Below, in pieces: positions 1 to 7,192 of a stretch of 64,000 nucleotides of DNA. Both the position numbers and the translations under genes were made by a program. This DNA is from Bordetella genomosp. 13 (GTDB lineage Bacteria; Pseudomonadota; Gammaproteobacteria; Burkholderiales; Burkholderiaceae_B), in the NCBI RefSeq assembly GCF_002119665.1, contig NZ_CP021111.1, positions 1,674,001 to 1,738,000 on the forward strand, given 5' to 3'. The notes beneath the pieces are model-generated. The model had not been told where the DNA came from and ran no database searches. It saw only the letters and a program-made list of their open reading frames with translations. Each line of letters starts with the position of its first letter. Positions within the stretch are counted from its first letter, which is position 1.

Positions 1-271
1 GCAAGCGCGCCTCGGCGACTTCGAAAGCGACCATCTCCACGGCGCCCTCGAAGATGACCTCGACGCGGTAGTAGCGCTGGTCGCCCCCGGCCACCGGCGC
101 TGCCTGCGCGGCCGCTTCGGCCAATGCGGCGCAAAGCGTGTCGCGCCGCTGCGGGTCGCAGGCCTGCAGATCGATCTCCCGCGTCCGCGCGAGCGCGGCC
201 AGATAGGCAATGCCGCCTTCGCGTCGCAGCCGTATGCGAGTGGCCTGTTCCAGTGGCGGCAGCGCGATCAT
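1..271 (-). CDS. Emfourin-type protease inhibitor (partial, 3' end outside window)
   Basis: The gene reads from an ATG at 271 off the left edge, giving about 90 residues that begin MIALPPLEQATRIRL. Small proteins with this opening, containing an LRREGG-like stretch and a later YYRVEVIFEG-type segment, belong to the emfourin (protealysin inhibitor) family, which binds and blocks the protealysin-like M4 protease made from the same operon. Its ATG overlaps the stop codon of the upstream M4 protease gene in an ATGA, so the two are co-transcribed and probably translationally coupled. That pairing is the main support for the call. The C-terminus cannot be seen. The family assignment is from memory and is fairly, not completely, secure. 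Confidence 0.7.
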   Translation of the reverse strand, partial: MIALPPLEQATRIRLRREGGIAYLAALARTREIDLQACDPQRRDTLCAALAEAAAQAAPVAGGDQRYYRVEVIFEGAVEMVAFEVAEARL

Positions 272-1323
272 GGCAGCACGCCTACGTCCCGCCAGGCCTG
301 GTGCACCGCCTCGCGTACGCGCGCGTCGCTGGCCGCCGCGACGGTCAATTCGGCGAACATGCGGAAGTCGGCGCGCGCCTGCAACTGGCCCGCACTCAGT
401 ACGCGATACCAGACCTGGCCCGCCCCTTGCCATGCCGGGCCGCCCAATGCGCGCGCGGCCAGGTAGAAGGCGCGGTTGGGAATGCCCGAATTAATGTGCA
501 CGCCGCCGTTGTCCTCTTCGGTATGGACGAAGTCGCGCATATGGCCGGGCTGCGGGTCGCGTCCGATCAGCGGATCGTCATAGGCCGTGCCGGGTTCGGC
601 CATGGAGCGCAGCGCGCGCGCGTTCACCGCCGTGGTGAAGAGGCCCACGCCGACAAGCCAGTCCGCCTGTTCGGCGGTCTGGTTGGCCGCATACTGTTTG
701 ACCAGCGAGCCGAACACGTCGCACACCGACTCGTTCAAGGCGCCCGACTGGCCTTGATAAACCAGGCCGCCCGAATGGTCGATCACGCCATGGGAAAGCT
801 CATGCGCGACTACGTCCAGCGCGATGGTGAAGCGATTGAAGACCTGTCCGTCGCCATCGCCGAACACCATCTGCGCCCCGTTCCAGAAGGCGTTGTCATA
901 GTCCTCCCCGTAGTGCACCGTGCCCACCAGCGGCAGGCCTCGGCCGTCGATGGAGTCGCGCGCATGCACGTCGCGAAAGTATCGATGCACGGCGCCGAGG
1001 TGGTCATAGGCCTCGTCCACGGCCGCGTCGGCGCGCGGCGGCTGGCCCTCGGCGCGCACCAGCCTGCCGGGCAACACCGTGTCGTTGCCGGCGTCATGCA
1101 CACGGCGTTCGGGACGCGCGGACGCATCCGCCGGCCTGGCCGCGGCAGTCTCGGCCGGCTGCACCGCCACCGACGAAGCGCGCAGCCCATGCTGGCGGGC
1201 GTCCAGGCGCAGCGTATTCGCCGCGCCGCTGGCGGCGCGGCCCGTCGCCCGCTGCGACAGCCTGTCCAGCAGATATGGCGGGATCAGGCAGCGCGGCATG
1301 GGCTGGGACACGATCACTGTCAT
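268..1323 (-). CDS. Protealysin-like M4 (thermolysin family) metallopeptidase
   Basis: A 351-residue zinc metalloprotease. The N-terminus carries the short protealysin-type propeptide with the PRCLIPPYLLDRL motif instead of a long PepSY propeptide. The catalytic zinc site HELSH (M4 HExxH) is followed by the GALNESVCDVFG helix that supplies the third ligand Glu, and near the C-terminus GGVHINSGIPNRAF carries the usual substrate and transition-state residues. The ATG at 1323 was chosen because AAGGAG lies 6 nt upstream and the propeptide motif follows at once; the open frame continues upstream without meaning. No classical signal peptide is seen, as in protealysin itself. It overlaps the downstream emfourin-like gene by ATGA, giving a protease/inhibitor pair. 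Family relatives are linked to cleavage of host or bacterial proteins, but the target here is unknown. Confidence 0.9.
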   Translation of the reverse strand: MTVIVSQPMPRCLIPPYLLDRLSQRATGRAASGAANTLRLDARQHGLRASSVAVQPAETAAARPADASARPERRVHDAGNDTVLPGRLVRAEGQPPRADAAVDEAYDHLGAVHRYFRDVHARDSIDGRGLPLVGTVHYGEDYDNAFWNGAQMVFGDGDGQVFNRFTIALDVVAHELSHGVIDHSGGLVYQGQSGALNESVCDVFGSLVKQYAANQTAEQADWLVGVGLFTTAVNARALRSMAEPGTAYDDPLIGRDPQPGHMRDFVHTEEDNGGVHINSGIPNRAFYLAARALGGPAWQGAGQVWYRVLSAGQLQARADFRMFAELTVAAASDARVREAVHQAWRDVGVLP

Positions 1324-1517
1324 GGAGACTCCTTCGAAGGTTATGGGTTGAACGGGATGTATGGGCGGCTCCACCGGCGTCTCGCCACAGGCTGTACCAG
1401 CCGCACGGGATTTGCCATAATGGCGCGCCCGTGCCAACCACCGTGCCGGGCGGGCGCGCCACGCCGGCTTCGTATCGTGCCGCGCGACCTCCCCAACCGA
1501 CTCCAGCGAGAACTCTC

Positions 1518-1922
1518 ATGGTTAGATCCGACGATACCGGCAAACTGATACTGCGCCTGAGCCTGGGCATCCTGATCCTGCTGCATGGCCTGGCCAAGCT
1601 GAGCTCCGGCGTCGGCGGCATCGCCGGCATGCTGTCCTCGCACGGACTGCCCGGCTTCCTGGCCTACTTCGTGTACGTGGGCGAGATCCTTGCTCCGTTG
1701 CTGGTCATCATCGGCATCTGCACCCGCCTGGGCGGGCTCATCATCGCCATCAACATGGTCGTGGCCATCATGCTCGCCCATTCGGGCCAGATCGCCAGCA
1801 CCACGAATACCGGGGGCTGGGCCCTCGAACTGCAGGGCATGTTCCTGTTCTCGGCGCTGGCGCTGGCCTTCATGGGCGCCGGCCGCTTCAGCCTGGGCGG
1901 CACGTCGGGCCGCTGGAACTGA
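1518..1922 (+). CDS. DoxX family membrane protein
   Basis: A 134-residue inner-membrane protein with about four predicted hydrophobic helices. The first has the DoxX signature LRLSLGILILLHGLAKL, followed by a helix with YVGEILAPLLVIIG. DoxX-family proteins (MauD/SURF4-like fold) are small quinone-associated or redox-related membrane proteins whose precise reaction is generally undefined. The start at 1518 is the ATG directly before the conserved first helix; the longer upstream frame is spurious. The gene stands alone between the divergent protease operon and a convergent secreted-protein gene. Nothing in the neighbourhood specifies a partner. Confidence 0.85.
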   Translation: MVRSDDTGKLILRLSLGILILLHGLAKLSSGVGGIAGMLSSHGLPGFLAYFVYVGEILAPLLVIIGICTRLGGLIIAINMVVAIMLAHSGQIASTTNTGGWALELQGMFLFSALALAFMGAGRFSLGGTSGRWN

Positions 1923-2023
1923 TCGCGGCGCCGCCGGCCTCGTGCCGGCAGCGGGCTTTGCACGGGGTCGCTCAGGCGGCCCCGTTTGCATGGCGCGCGC
2001 GATGTCGGCCAGCGCCCCCGAGG

Positions 2024-2428
2024 TCAGCGTCCGTACACCGGACCATACGATGATCCGTACGGCGACGGACGCACGGGCGCCTGCGGCCGCGGCGCCGGCG
2101 CATACCCTGGCCGCGCGGCCGGAAGGCCATACGACGGCGACGAAGGCATGCTGGGGCGCGACGGCGCGCTGGGCGCGGATGGCATCACCGGCACGACGGG
2201 CACGACCGGCTGGATCGAGATGACGCCGCGCTGGCCGGGCTGCGGCTGCATGGGCGGCAAGGCGCTGTTGCCTCCAGGCGGAGCCGCGTAGGCCGGCGGT
2301 TGCGGGGTGGTCGAATACACGCGGCCGTTCTGCTGGGCCGATGACTGGGCGTGGGCCTGCGCGGCGGCAAGCATTCCCAGCAGCGCCAGCCCTGCGGCGA
2401 TCATGCCGCGACATTGAAGGTGATGCAT
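2024..2428 (-). CDS. Small secreted Pro/Ser-rich protein, function unknown
   Basis: A 134-residue protein. Its start at 2428 is preceded by a good GGGAGGAT ribosome site; an ATG 15 bases further upstream would place that site inside the gene. Residues 1-28 form a clear signal peptide (hydrophobic run then AAAQAHAQ). The mature part is low complexity: PVVPVVPVMPSAPSAPS, then a Pro/Ser stretch, ending in Tyr/Gly repeats (SYGPVYGR). No enzyme motif is visible. The composition suggests an extended envelope or periplasmic linker-type protein. It is transcribed towards doxX. I do not recognise the family, and its expression is supported only by the signal peptide and the ribosome site. Confidence 0.65.
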   Translation of the reverse strand: MHHLQCRGMIAAGLALLGMLAAAQAHAQSSAQQNGRVYSTTPQPPAYAAPPGGNSALPPMQPQPGQRGVISIQPVVPVVPVMPSAPSAPSRPSMPSSPSYGLPAARPGYAPAPRPQAPVRPSPYGSSYGPVYGR

Positions 2429-2613
2429 GGCGGATCCTCCCATGAGGCCTATGCCGTTAGCGTCGGCGAAACCGGCGGGGGCGTCAACCGCGCGGCGTAA
2501 GCGGATGTACCGGCGCCGGCGCAGCCTTTCGGGCCGGGCGCCGCGGCGGGCTGGACCGCGGCATGAACTGTGGCTATAACGGCAGCATACGCCAGCCGCC
2601 GTCCGGAGCCGCC

Positions 2614-3156
2614 ATGAAACACCCTGTCCTCGCCGTCGTTTTCACCCTCACCCTGGGCGCGGCCGCCGCCGCCCATGCCGCGCTGCAGGCGGGCAGCCAG
2701 GCGCCCGACTTCACCGCGGAGGCGGCGCTGGGCGGGCAGGCCTTCACGTTCAAGCTCGGCGAGGCGCTGGCCAAGGGCCCCGTGGTGCTGTACTTCTATC
2801 CCGCAGCCTTCACGCAGGGCTGCAGCCTGGAAGCCCGCAGCTTCGCCGAGGCCATCGATCAGTACAAGGCGTTGGGCGCCACGGTGGTCGGCGTGTCGGC
2901 CGACAACATGGAAACGCTGAAGAAGTTTTCGCTGGCCGATTGCGCCGGCAAGTTCGCCGTGGCCGCCGATGCCGACCGCAGCGTGATGCGCCGCTACGAC
3001 GCGGTGCACCAGCGCAACCCGGACATGGCGCAGCGCATCTCGTATGTGATCGCGCCGGACGGCAAGATCCTGTACGAATACACGGACATGAACCCCGAGC
3101 GGCACGTCGCCAACACGCTGAAAGCGCTGCGCGACTGGAAGGCGCGGGCGGGCTGA
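2614..3156 (+). CDS. Exported peroxiredoxin (AhpC/TSA, Bcp-like)
   Basis: A 180-residue thioredoxin-fold peroxidase. The start at 2614 opens a signal peptide of about 22 residues ending AHAALQ, so the enzyme should work in the periplasm; the upstream in-frame ATG would destroy that signal. After the APDF motif comes the peroxidatic site FYPAAFTQGCSLEA, equivalent to the PxxxTxxC of peroxiredoxins. The Bcp-type resolving Cys five residues later is absent, and the only other Cys sits in LADCAGKF, so this may be a 1-Cys or atypical 2-Cys enzyme. It reduces peroxides using an external thiol donor. It converges on arsC with only 9 bases between stop codons. Confidence 0.85.
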   Translation: MKHPVLAVVFTLTLGAAAAAHAALQAGSQAPDFTAEAALGGQAFTFKLGEALAKGPVVLYFYPAAFTQGCSLEARSFAEAIDQYKALGATVVGVSADNMETLKKFSLADCAGKFAVAADADRSVMRRYDAVHQRNPDMAQRISYVIAPDGKILYEYTDMNPERHVANTLKALRDWKARAG

Positions 3157-3165
3157 GGCGTCGCT

Positions 3166-3516
3166 TCAGGGCAGCAGTTCGCGCACCACGTCGGCGGGCC
3201 GGCACAGCCGCGCGCCTCGCTCGGTGACCACGAAGGGCCGGTTGATCAGGATGGGATGCTCGACCATCGCATCCAGCAAGGCGTCGTCCTGTACCGCGGC
3301 GTCGTCCAGGCCCAGTTCCTGATACAGAGGCTCCTTGGCCCGCACCGCTTCGCGCACGGTCAAGCCGGATTGCTCGATCAGCCCCGCCAGCGTCTGGCGC
3401 GATGGCGGGGTCTTCAGGTATTCGATGATGGTGGGCTCGATGCCGGCATCGCGCAGCGTCTGGAGGACGGTGCGCGAGGTGCCGCAGCGGGGGTTGTGAT
3501 AGATGGTCGCGGACAT
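3166..3516 (-). CDS. arsC: Arsenate reductase, ArsC family (glutaredoxin-linked)
   Basis: A 116-residue protein of normal ArsC length. The catalytic Cys lies in the N-terminal motif IYHNPRCGTSR, and the distal part carries ILINRPFVVTERGARLCRP, whose RP segment is the usual ArsC signature with an arsenate-binding Arg. It reduces arsenate to arsenite with glutathione and glutaredoxin in the cytosol. There is no arsR, arsB or acr3 beside it, so the gene is not in an arsenic operon; many such stand-alone copies (YffB/ArsC group) have an uncertain natural substrate. The symbol is therefore tentative in function though firm in family. Confidence 0.88.
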   Translation of the reverse strand: MSATIYHNPRCGTSRTVLQTLRDAGIEPTIIEYLKTPPSRQTLAGLIEQSGLTVREAVRAKEPLYQELGLDDAAVQDDALLDAMVEHPILINRPFVVTERGARLCRPADVVRELLP

Positions 3517-3550
3517 GGACTTGCTTGAGCGGGATGGCGGGTTGAACGGA

Positions 3551-5005
3551 TCAGCGATTGAACGGCCACACCGGCGGGTGCGTGCCCGGCGGCTCGGAGG
3601 GCCGGTCCCAGCGGGCCGGCGTCTCGGACAACTGCGCGCTGTGGCGCACGGCCTCGAGCATGCCGAAGCCGGAGGGCTCGGTGTAGACCAGATTATCGAT
3701 CGACGGCATGGCGCGCGCCAAGCCGTCCGGCACGCGGCCCAGCCCCCGTACCCACAAGGCCGTGCGAGCCAGCGATACGCGCACGTGCCAGCTGCCGCCT
3801 TCGGTGGCCTGGCGCGCCAGCGCGGCCAGTGCCCCGAATGCCATCAGGTAGCCCGATGCATGATCCAGCAACTGCACCGGCAGCGGCTTGGGCGCTTCCT
3901 GTCCGGCGGCCTGCGCCTCGGCGTGGTTGAAACCGGTGGCGGTCTGCACCAGCGAGTCGAAGCCGCGCCGCATCGCCCAGGGACCGGCGTGTCCATACGC
4001 CGACAGCGACACGTAGACGATGCCCGGGCGGATGCGCGCGGCGTCTTCCGGACCGAAACCCAGGGACTCCAGGCCTCCCGGCCGATAGCCCTGCACGAAC
4101 ACGTGCGCGCGCCGCAGCAGGTTGCCCAGCGCGATGCGGCCATCGGCGGTCTCCAGATCGGCATGCACCGACAGCTTGCCGCGGCTGGTGTCGGCGATGT
4201 TCTCGATGTTGGGCAAATTGGGTGAATTCACCAGCATGACGTCCGCGCCATGCGCGGCGAGCGCGCGCCCGCACACCGGGCCGGCGATGATGCGCGTCAG
4301 GTCCATGATGCGCAGGTCCTGCAGCGGCCGCAGCAGGTCGCCATACGACGGCAAGGGCCGGGGATCGGCTTCGCCGATGCGTTCGATGGACACCACGGGC
4401 TGCGCGGCCACGGCCTGTGCCTGCGGGTGCGCGTCCCACGTGTCGAAGTCCCGCATGGCAGCCACCACCAGCCCCGCGTCGGCCGCCGCCTGCTCGAAAT
4501 CGAACGAGCGCCACTTCTGCAAAGCCTGCTCGACGGCGGCGCGCGGCGTGCCGTCGCCCGTGGGACAGCCCAGCAGCGCCAGCGCGCCATCGCGGTGATG
4601 CGCGAAATTCGCGTGGATGCGCACCCAGTTGCCGTCGCCACAGCGATAGAGGCCGCTGATCTTGTCCCAGATGTCGGGCGCGACGCCACCGATCTTGAAG
4701 TGGCTGCGGCATTCCTGCGCCGCGTGCAGCATGTCCACCGTGACCCGCTGGCGCCGCCTTCCGCGTAGATGCCAGATCTCGGCGGCTGCCAGCGCCGCGG
4801 CCGCGATACTGGCCTGGGCCGCGGTGCCCACGGCGAACGACGAGGGCAAGGCAGGTTCGCGGCCCGGCAGCGAGACGTATCCCAGCGCCTCGTCGGGCAT
4901 GCCGGCGTCGTGCCACAGACGCTGCAGGGCCTGTGGCGCGCGCGTCGTCTCCTGTGCCGCTGCCGGCGGCGATGCCGGGCGGGTGTTCTGTGTGGAAGAT
5001 CCCAT
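3551..5005 (-). CDS. Family III (CaiB/BaiF) CoA-transferase, duplicated-domain form
   Basis: A 484-residue protein related to CoA-transferases such as formyl-CoA transferase and CaiB, which move CoA between acyl groups. The order of blocks is unusual. Residues about 55-240 resemble the middle and C-terminal part of the family (a QRVTVDMLHAA block, then DGNWVRIHANFAHHRDG). Only after residue about 245 does the normal N-terminal block appear (RIMDLTRIIAGPVCGR...GADV), followed by the RRGFDSLVQ segment with the expected catalytic Asp and a second copy of the middle block (GSWHVRVSLARTALW). The C-terminus is the usual LSETPARWDRP tail. A 21-bp palindrome lies 38 bases upstream of the start. The gene stands alone and its substrate is unknown. 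Confidence 0.85.
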   Translation of the reverse strand: MGSSTQNTRPASPPAAAQETTRAPQALQRLWHDAGMPDEALGYVSLPGREPALPSSFAVGTAAQASIAAAALAAAEIWHLRGRRRQRVTVDMLHAAQECRSHFKIGGVAPDIWDKISGLYRCGDGNWVRIHANFAHHRDGALALLGCPTGDGTPRAAVEQALQKWRSFDFEQAAADAGLVVAAMRDFDTWDAHPQAQAVAAQPVVSIERIGEADPRPLPSYGDLLRPLQDLRIMDLTRIIAGPVCGRALAAHGADVMLVNSPNLPNIENIADTSRGKLSVHADLETADGRIALGNLLRRAHVFVQGYRPGGLESLGFGPEDAARIRPGIVYVSLSAYGHAGPWAMRRGFDSLVQTATGFNHAEAQAAGQEAPKPLPVQLLDHASGYLMAFGALAALARQATEGGSWHVRVSLARTALWVRGLGRVPDGLARAMPSIDNLVYTEPSGFGMLEAVRHSAQLSETPARWDRPSEPPGTHPPVWPFNR

Positions 5006-5042
5006 GGATATGCCGTGATGAATCTGTCGTGGCGCGTAGTCC

Positions 5043-5063
5043 GGTCCTGTGGATTACAGGACC
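5043..5063. promoter_or_regulatory. Perfect inverted repeat upstream of the CoA-transferase (candidate operator)
   Basis: GGTCCTGT-ggatt-ACAGGACC is a perfect 8-5-8 inverted repeat located 38-58 bases upstream of the CoA-transferase start codon (5005, minus strand), where a promoter or repressor site is expected. Size and symmetry would suit a dimeric regulator of GntR or TetR type, but that is inference. As an RNA it would also form a short hairpin in the leader. Confidence 0.45.
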
Positions 5064-5210
5064 CGCGATGACGCGCGTCAAGCAAGCCGCGGGCCGCTGT
5101 GTTTCACGGTTTGACCGGCCCGTGCGCGAACCCAAGCCCGCGCGTCCGCCACGCGGCCGGAGCGCGCGATGACGGGCCATGCAATGTCACATCTGTACCT
5201 CGTCCTTACA

Positions 5211-5540
5211 TCAGCCCTGCCCCGCCTCGCGCTCCAGGCGGCGCAGGAAGACCTGCAGTTCCTTCACGACCTGCGCATCGCCGCGCGCCTGCGCGGCCTC
5301 CAGACCGGACAGCCAGGCCTGGCGGGCCTCGTCGCGCTGGCCCAGTCCCAGCAAGGCCTTGCCCAGCCATTTCCAGGCCACCGAATACCCTGGGTCGAAT
5401 CGCAGCGCGGCACGCAGATGCTCCACGGCCGCGGCATGATCCTCCGACTCGGCGCAGGCCTTGCCCAGCGTGTAGCGCAGCAGCAGATTGTCCTGCCCCT
5501 TGGCCAGCATGCCTTTCAGGCGGTCTATCATCGGATCCAT
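5211..5540 (-). CDS. Small tetratricopeptide-repeat (TPR) protein
   Basis: A 109-residue protein starting at 5540 after a GGAGG ribosome site; a longer upstream reading has no coding look. Residues about 15-85 carry two to three TPR helix pairs: LLLRYTLGKACAES, then AVEHLRAALRFDPGYSVAWKWLGKALLGLG, then EARQAWLSGLEAAQARGD. The C-terminus is a charged helix (ELQVFLRRLEREAGQG). TPR modules bind other proteins and none is indicated by the neighbours. No signal peptide, so cytosolic. Similar small TPR proteins are common in Burkholderiales and lack a defined role. Confidence 0.8.
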   Translation of the reverse strand: MDPMIDRLKGMLAKGQDNLLLRYTLGKACAESEDHAAAVEHLRAALRFDPGYSVAWKWLGKALLGLGQRDEARQAWLSGLEAAQARGDAQVVKELQVFLRRLEREAGQG

Positions 5541-5633
5541 GTGTCGTCCTCCATGCCGGCATTCACGTTTGATCTCCGGATGATATGCGACGCGCCATCG
5601 ATGTGCGGCAAACGCCCGTGAACGGGAGTAGGA

Positions 5634-7160
5634 ATGACTGTACTGACGAAGATCGTCTGCCATGTCTTGTGCGGCATCGTGCTGGTCTGCGCCCACGCGC
5701 AGGCCGCCGACGCGCCGCCGCTATGGGCGCAGGTCAATCGCATCACCTGGGGCGTGACGCCGCAGGAGCTGCGGCACGCCGGCGAGCTCGGCTGGGACGC
5801 TTATCTGGACGCCCAGCTCGAGCCCGATTCCGCCGCCACGCTGCCCGCCGACGTGCAGATGCGGATCGATGCGCTGTCGATCTCGCGGATCGATTCCACG
5901 CGGGCCTATCGCGCGCAGGTGGAGCGCCAGATCGAGATCCGCGAGCTTCCCACGGAACAGCGCGTCGAGGCCGCGCGCGCGAATCGCAAGACTGCCGCTA
6001 CCCGGCTGAACGAGGCGGGCCAGCGGACGGCGTGGCGGGCCCTGTACTCGCCGAACCAACTGCACGAGGTCATGACGTGGTTCTGGCTGAATCACTTCAG
6101 CGTCTACGCGCCCAAGGGCAATATCGGCACCTTGGTCAGCGACTATGAGGAACACGCGATCCGGCCGCATGCGCTGGGCAAGTTCCGCGACCTGCTGCGC
6201 GCCACGGCCCGCTCGCCCGCGATGCTGCTCTACCTGGACAACGCCCGCAACATCAAGGGCAGGCTCAACGAGAACTACGCGCGCGAGTTGATGGAGCTGC
6301 ACACCATGGGCGTCGATGGCGGCTACAGCCAGCGCGACGTGCAGGAGCTGGCGCGGGTACTGACCGGGCTGGGCGTCAACGCCAGCGGCAAACCGTTGAA
6401 ACTCAGCGCCGCGCAGCGCGGCGCGCTGGTGGAGGACGGGCTGTTCCAGTTCAATCCCGCTCGCCACGACAACGGCGCGAAAGCCATTCTAGGCCACAGG
6501 ATCGAGCCAGGCGGCATGGACGAGATCGATGCCGTGCTGGACATCCTGGCGCGCCATCCCTCCACCGCGCGACTCATCAGCCGCAAGCTGGCGCAGTACT
6601 TCGTGGCGGACCGGCCCAGCCAGGCGCTGGTGAACAGGATGGCGCAGACTTTCCTCGAAAGCGACGGCGACATCGCCCGTACGCTGCGCACGATGTTCGA
6701 CTCCGCAGAGTTCGCCGCCTCGCTGCGCACGGGCAAGTTCAAGGACGCGCTGCAGTACGTGTATTCATCGTTCCGGCTCGCCTATGCCGACATGCCGCCG
6801 ATACGCAATGTGCAGCCCGTTCTGCTCCAGATCAATCGCCTGGGACAGGGGCTGGCCCGGCGCATCACGCCCGACGGCTATCCCATGGCACAGTCCGACT
6901 GGGCGGGCTCGGGCCAGATGACGGCGCGATTCGACGCGGCGCGGGTCATATCGTCGGAACGCGGCCGCCTGTACATCGACACCTCCGATGCGCCCCGCCC
7001 GGAGTTGCCTGCGGCAAGCCGTCTCGTGGATGCATACGGGCGCGAAGGCGGCCCGTTCGCATGCCTGGCGCCCGCCACGCTGAAGGCAATAGAGCAAGCG
7101 GCGAACGTGCCCGACGCCAACGCTCTGCTGTTGTCGTCCCCCGAGTTCATGCGTCGCTGA
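5634..7160 (+). CDS. DUF1800 family exported protein
   Basis: A 508-residue protein with an N-terminal signal peptide (hydrophobic core ending CAHAQAADA). Typical DUF1800 blocks follow: an N-terminal RITWGVTPQEL, a central MTWFWLNHFSVY, then NARNIKGRLNENYARELMELHTMG, and GHDN-like ARHDNGAKAILGHRI with the later RHPSTARLISRKLAQYFV. DUF1800 proteins have no established biochemical activity. They are almost always encoded next to a DUF1501 protein, as here: the DUF1501 gene starts 32 bases after this stop. The pair is presumably exported and acts together outside the cytosol. The start at 5634 follows a GGGAGT ribosome site. Confidence 0.88.
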   Translation: MTVLTKIVCHVLCGIVLVCAHAQAADAPPLWAQVNRITWGVTPQELRHAGELGWDAYLDAQLEPDSAATLPADVQMRIDALSISRIDSTRAYRAQVERQIEIRELPTEQRVEAARANRKTAATRLNEAGQRTAWRALYSPNQLHEVMTWFWLNHFSVYAPKGNIGTLVSDYEEHAIRPHALGKFRDLLRATARSPAMLLYLDNARNIKGRLNENYARELMELHTMGVDGGYSQRDVQELARVLTGLGVNASGKPLKLSAAQRGALVEDGLFQFNPARHDNGAKAILGHRIEPGGMDEIDAVLDILARHPSTARLISRKLAQYFVADRPSQALVNRMAQTFLESDGDIARTLRTMFDSAEFAASLRTGKFKDALQYVYSSFRLAYADMPPIRNVQPVLLQINRLGQGLARRITPDGYPMAQSDWAGSGQMTARFDAARVISSERGRLYIDTSDAPRPELPAASRLVDAYGREGGPFACLAPATLKAIEQAANVPDANALLLSSPEFMRR

Positions 7161-7192
7161 TGCGGCCTTCTTGCCACCCCGGAGAGCCCCAC

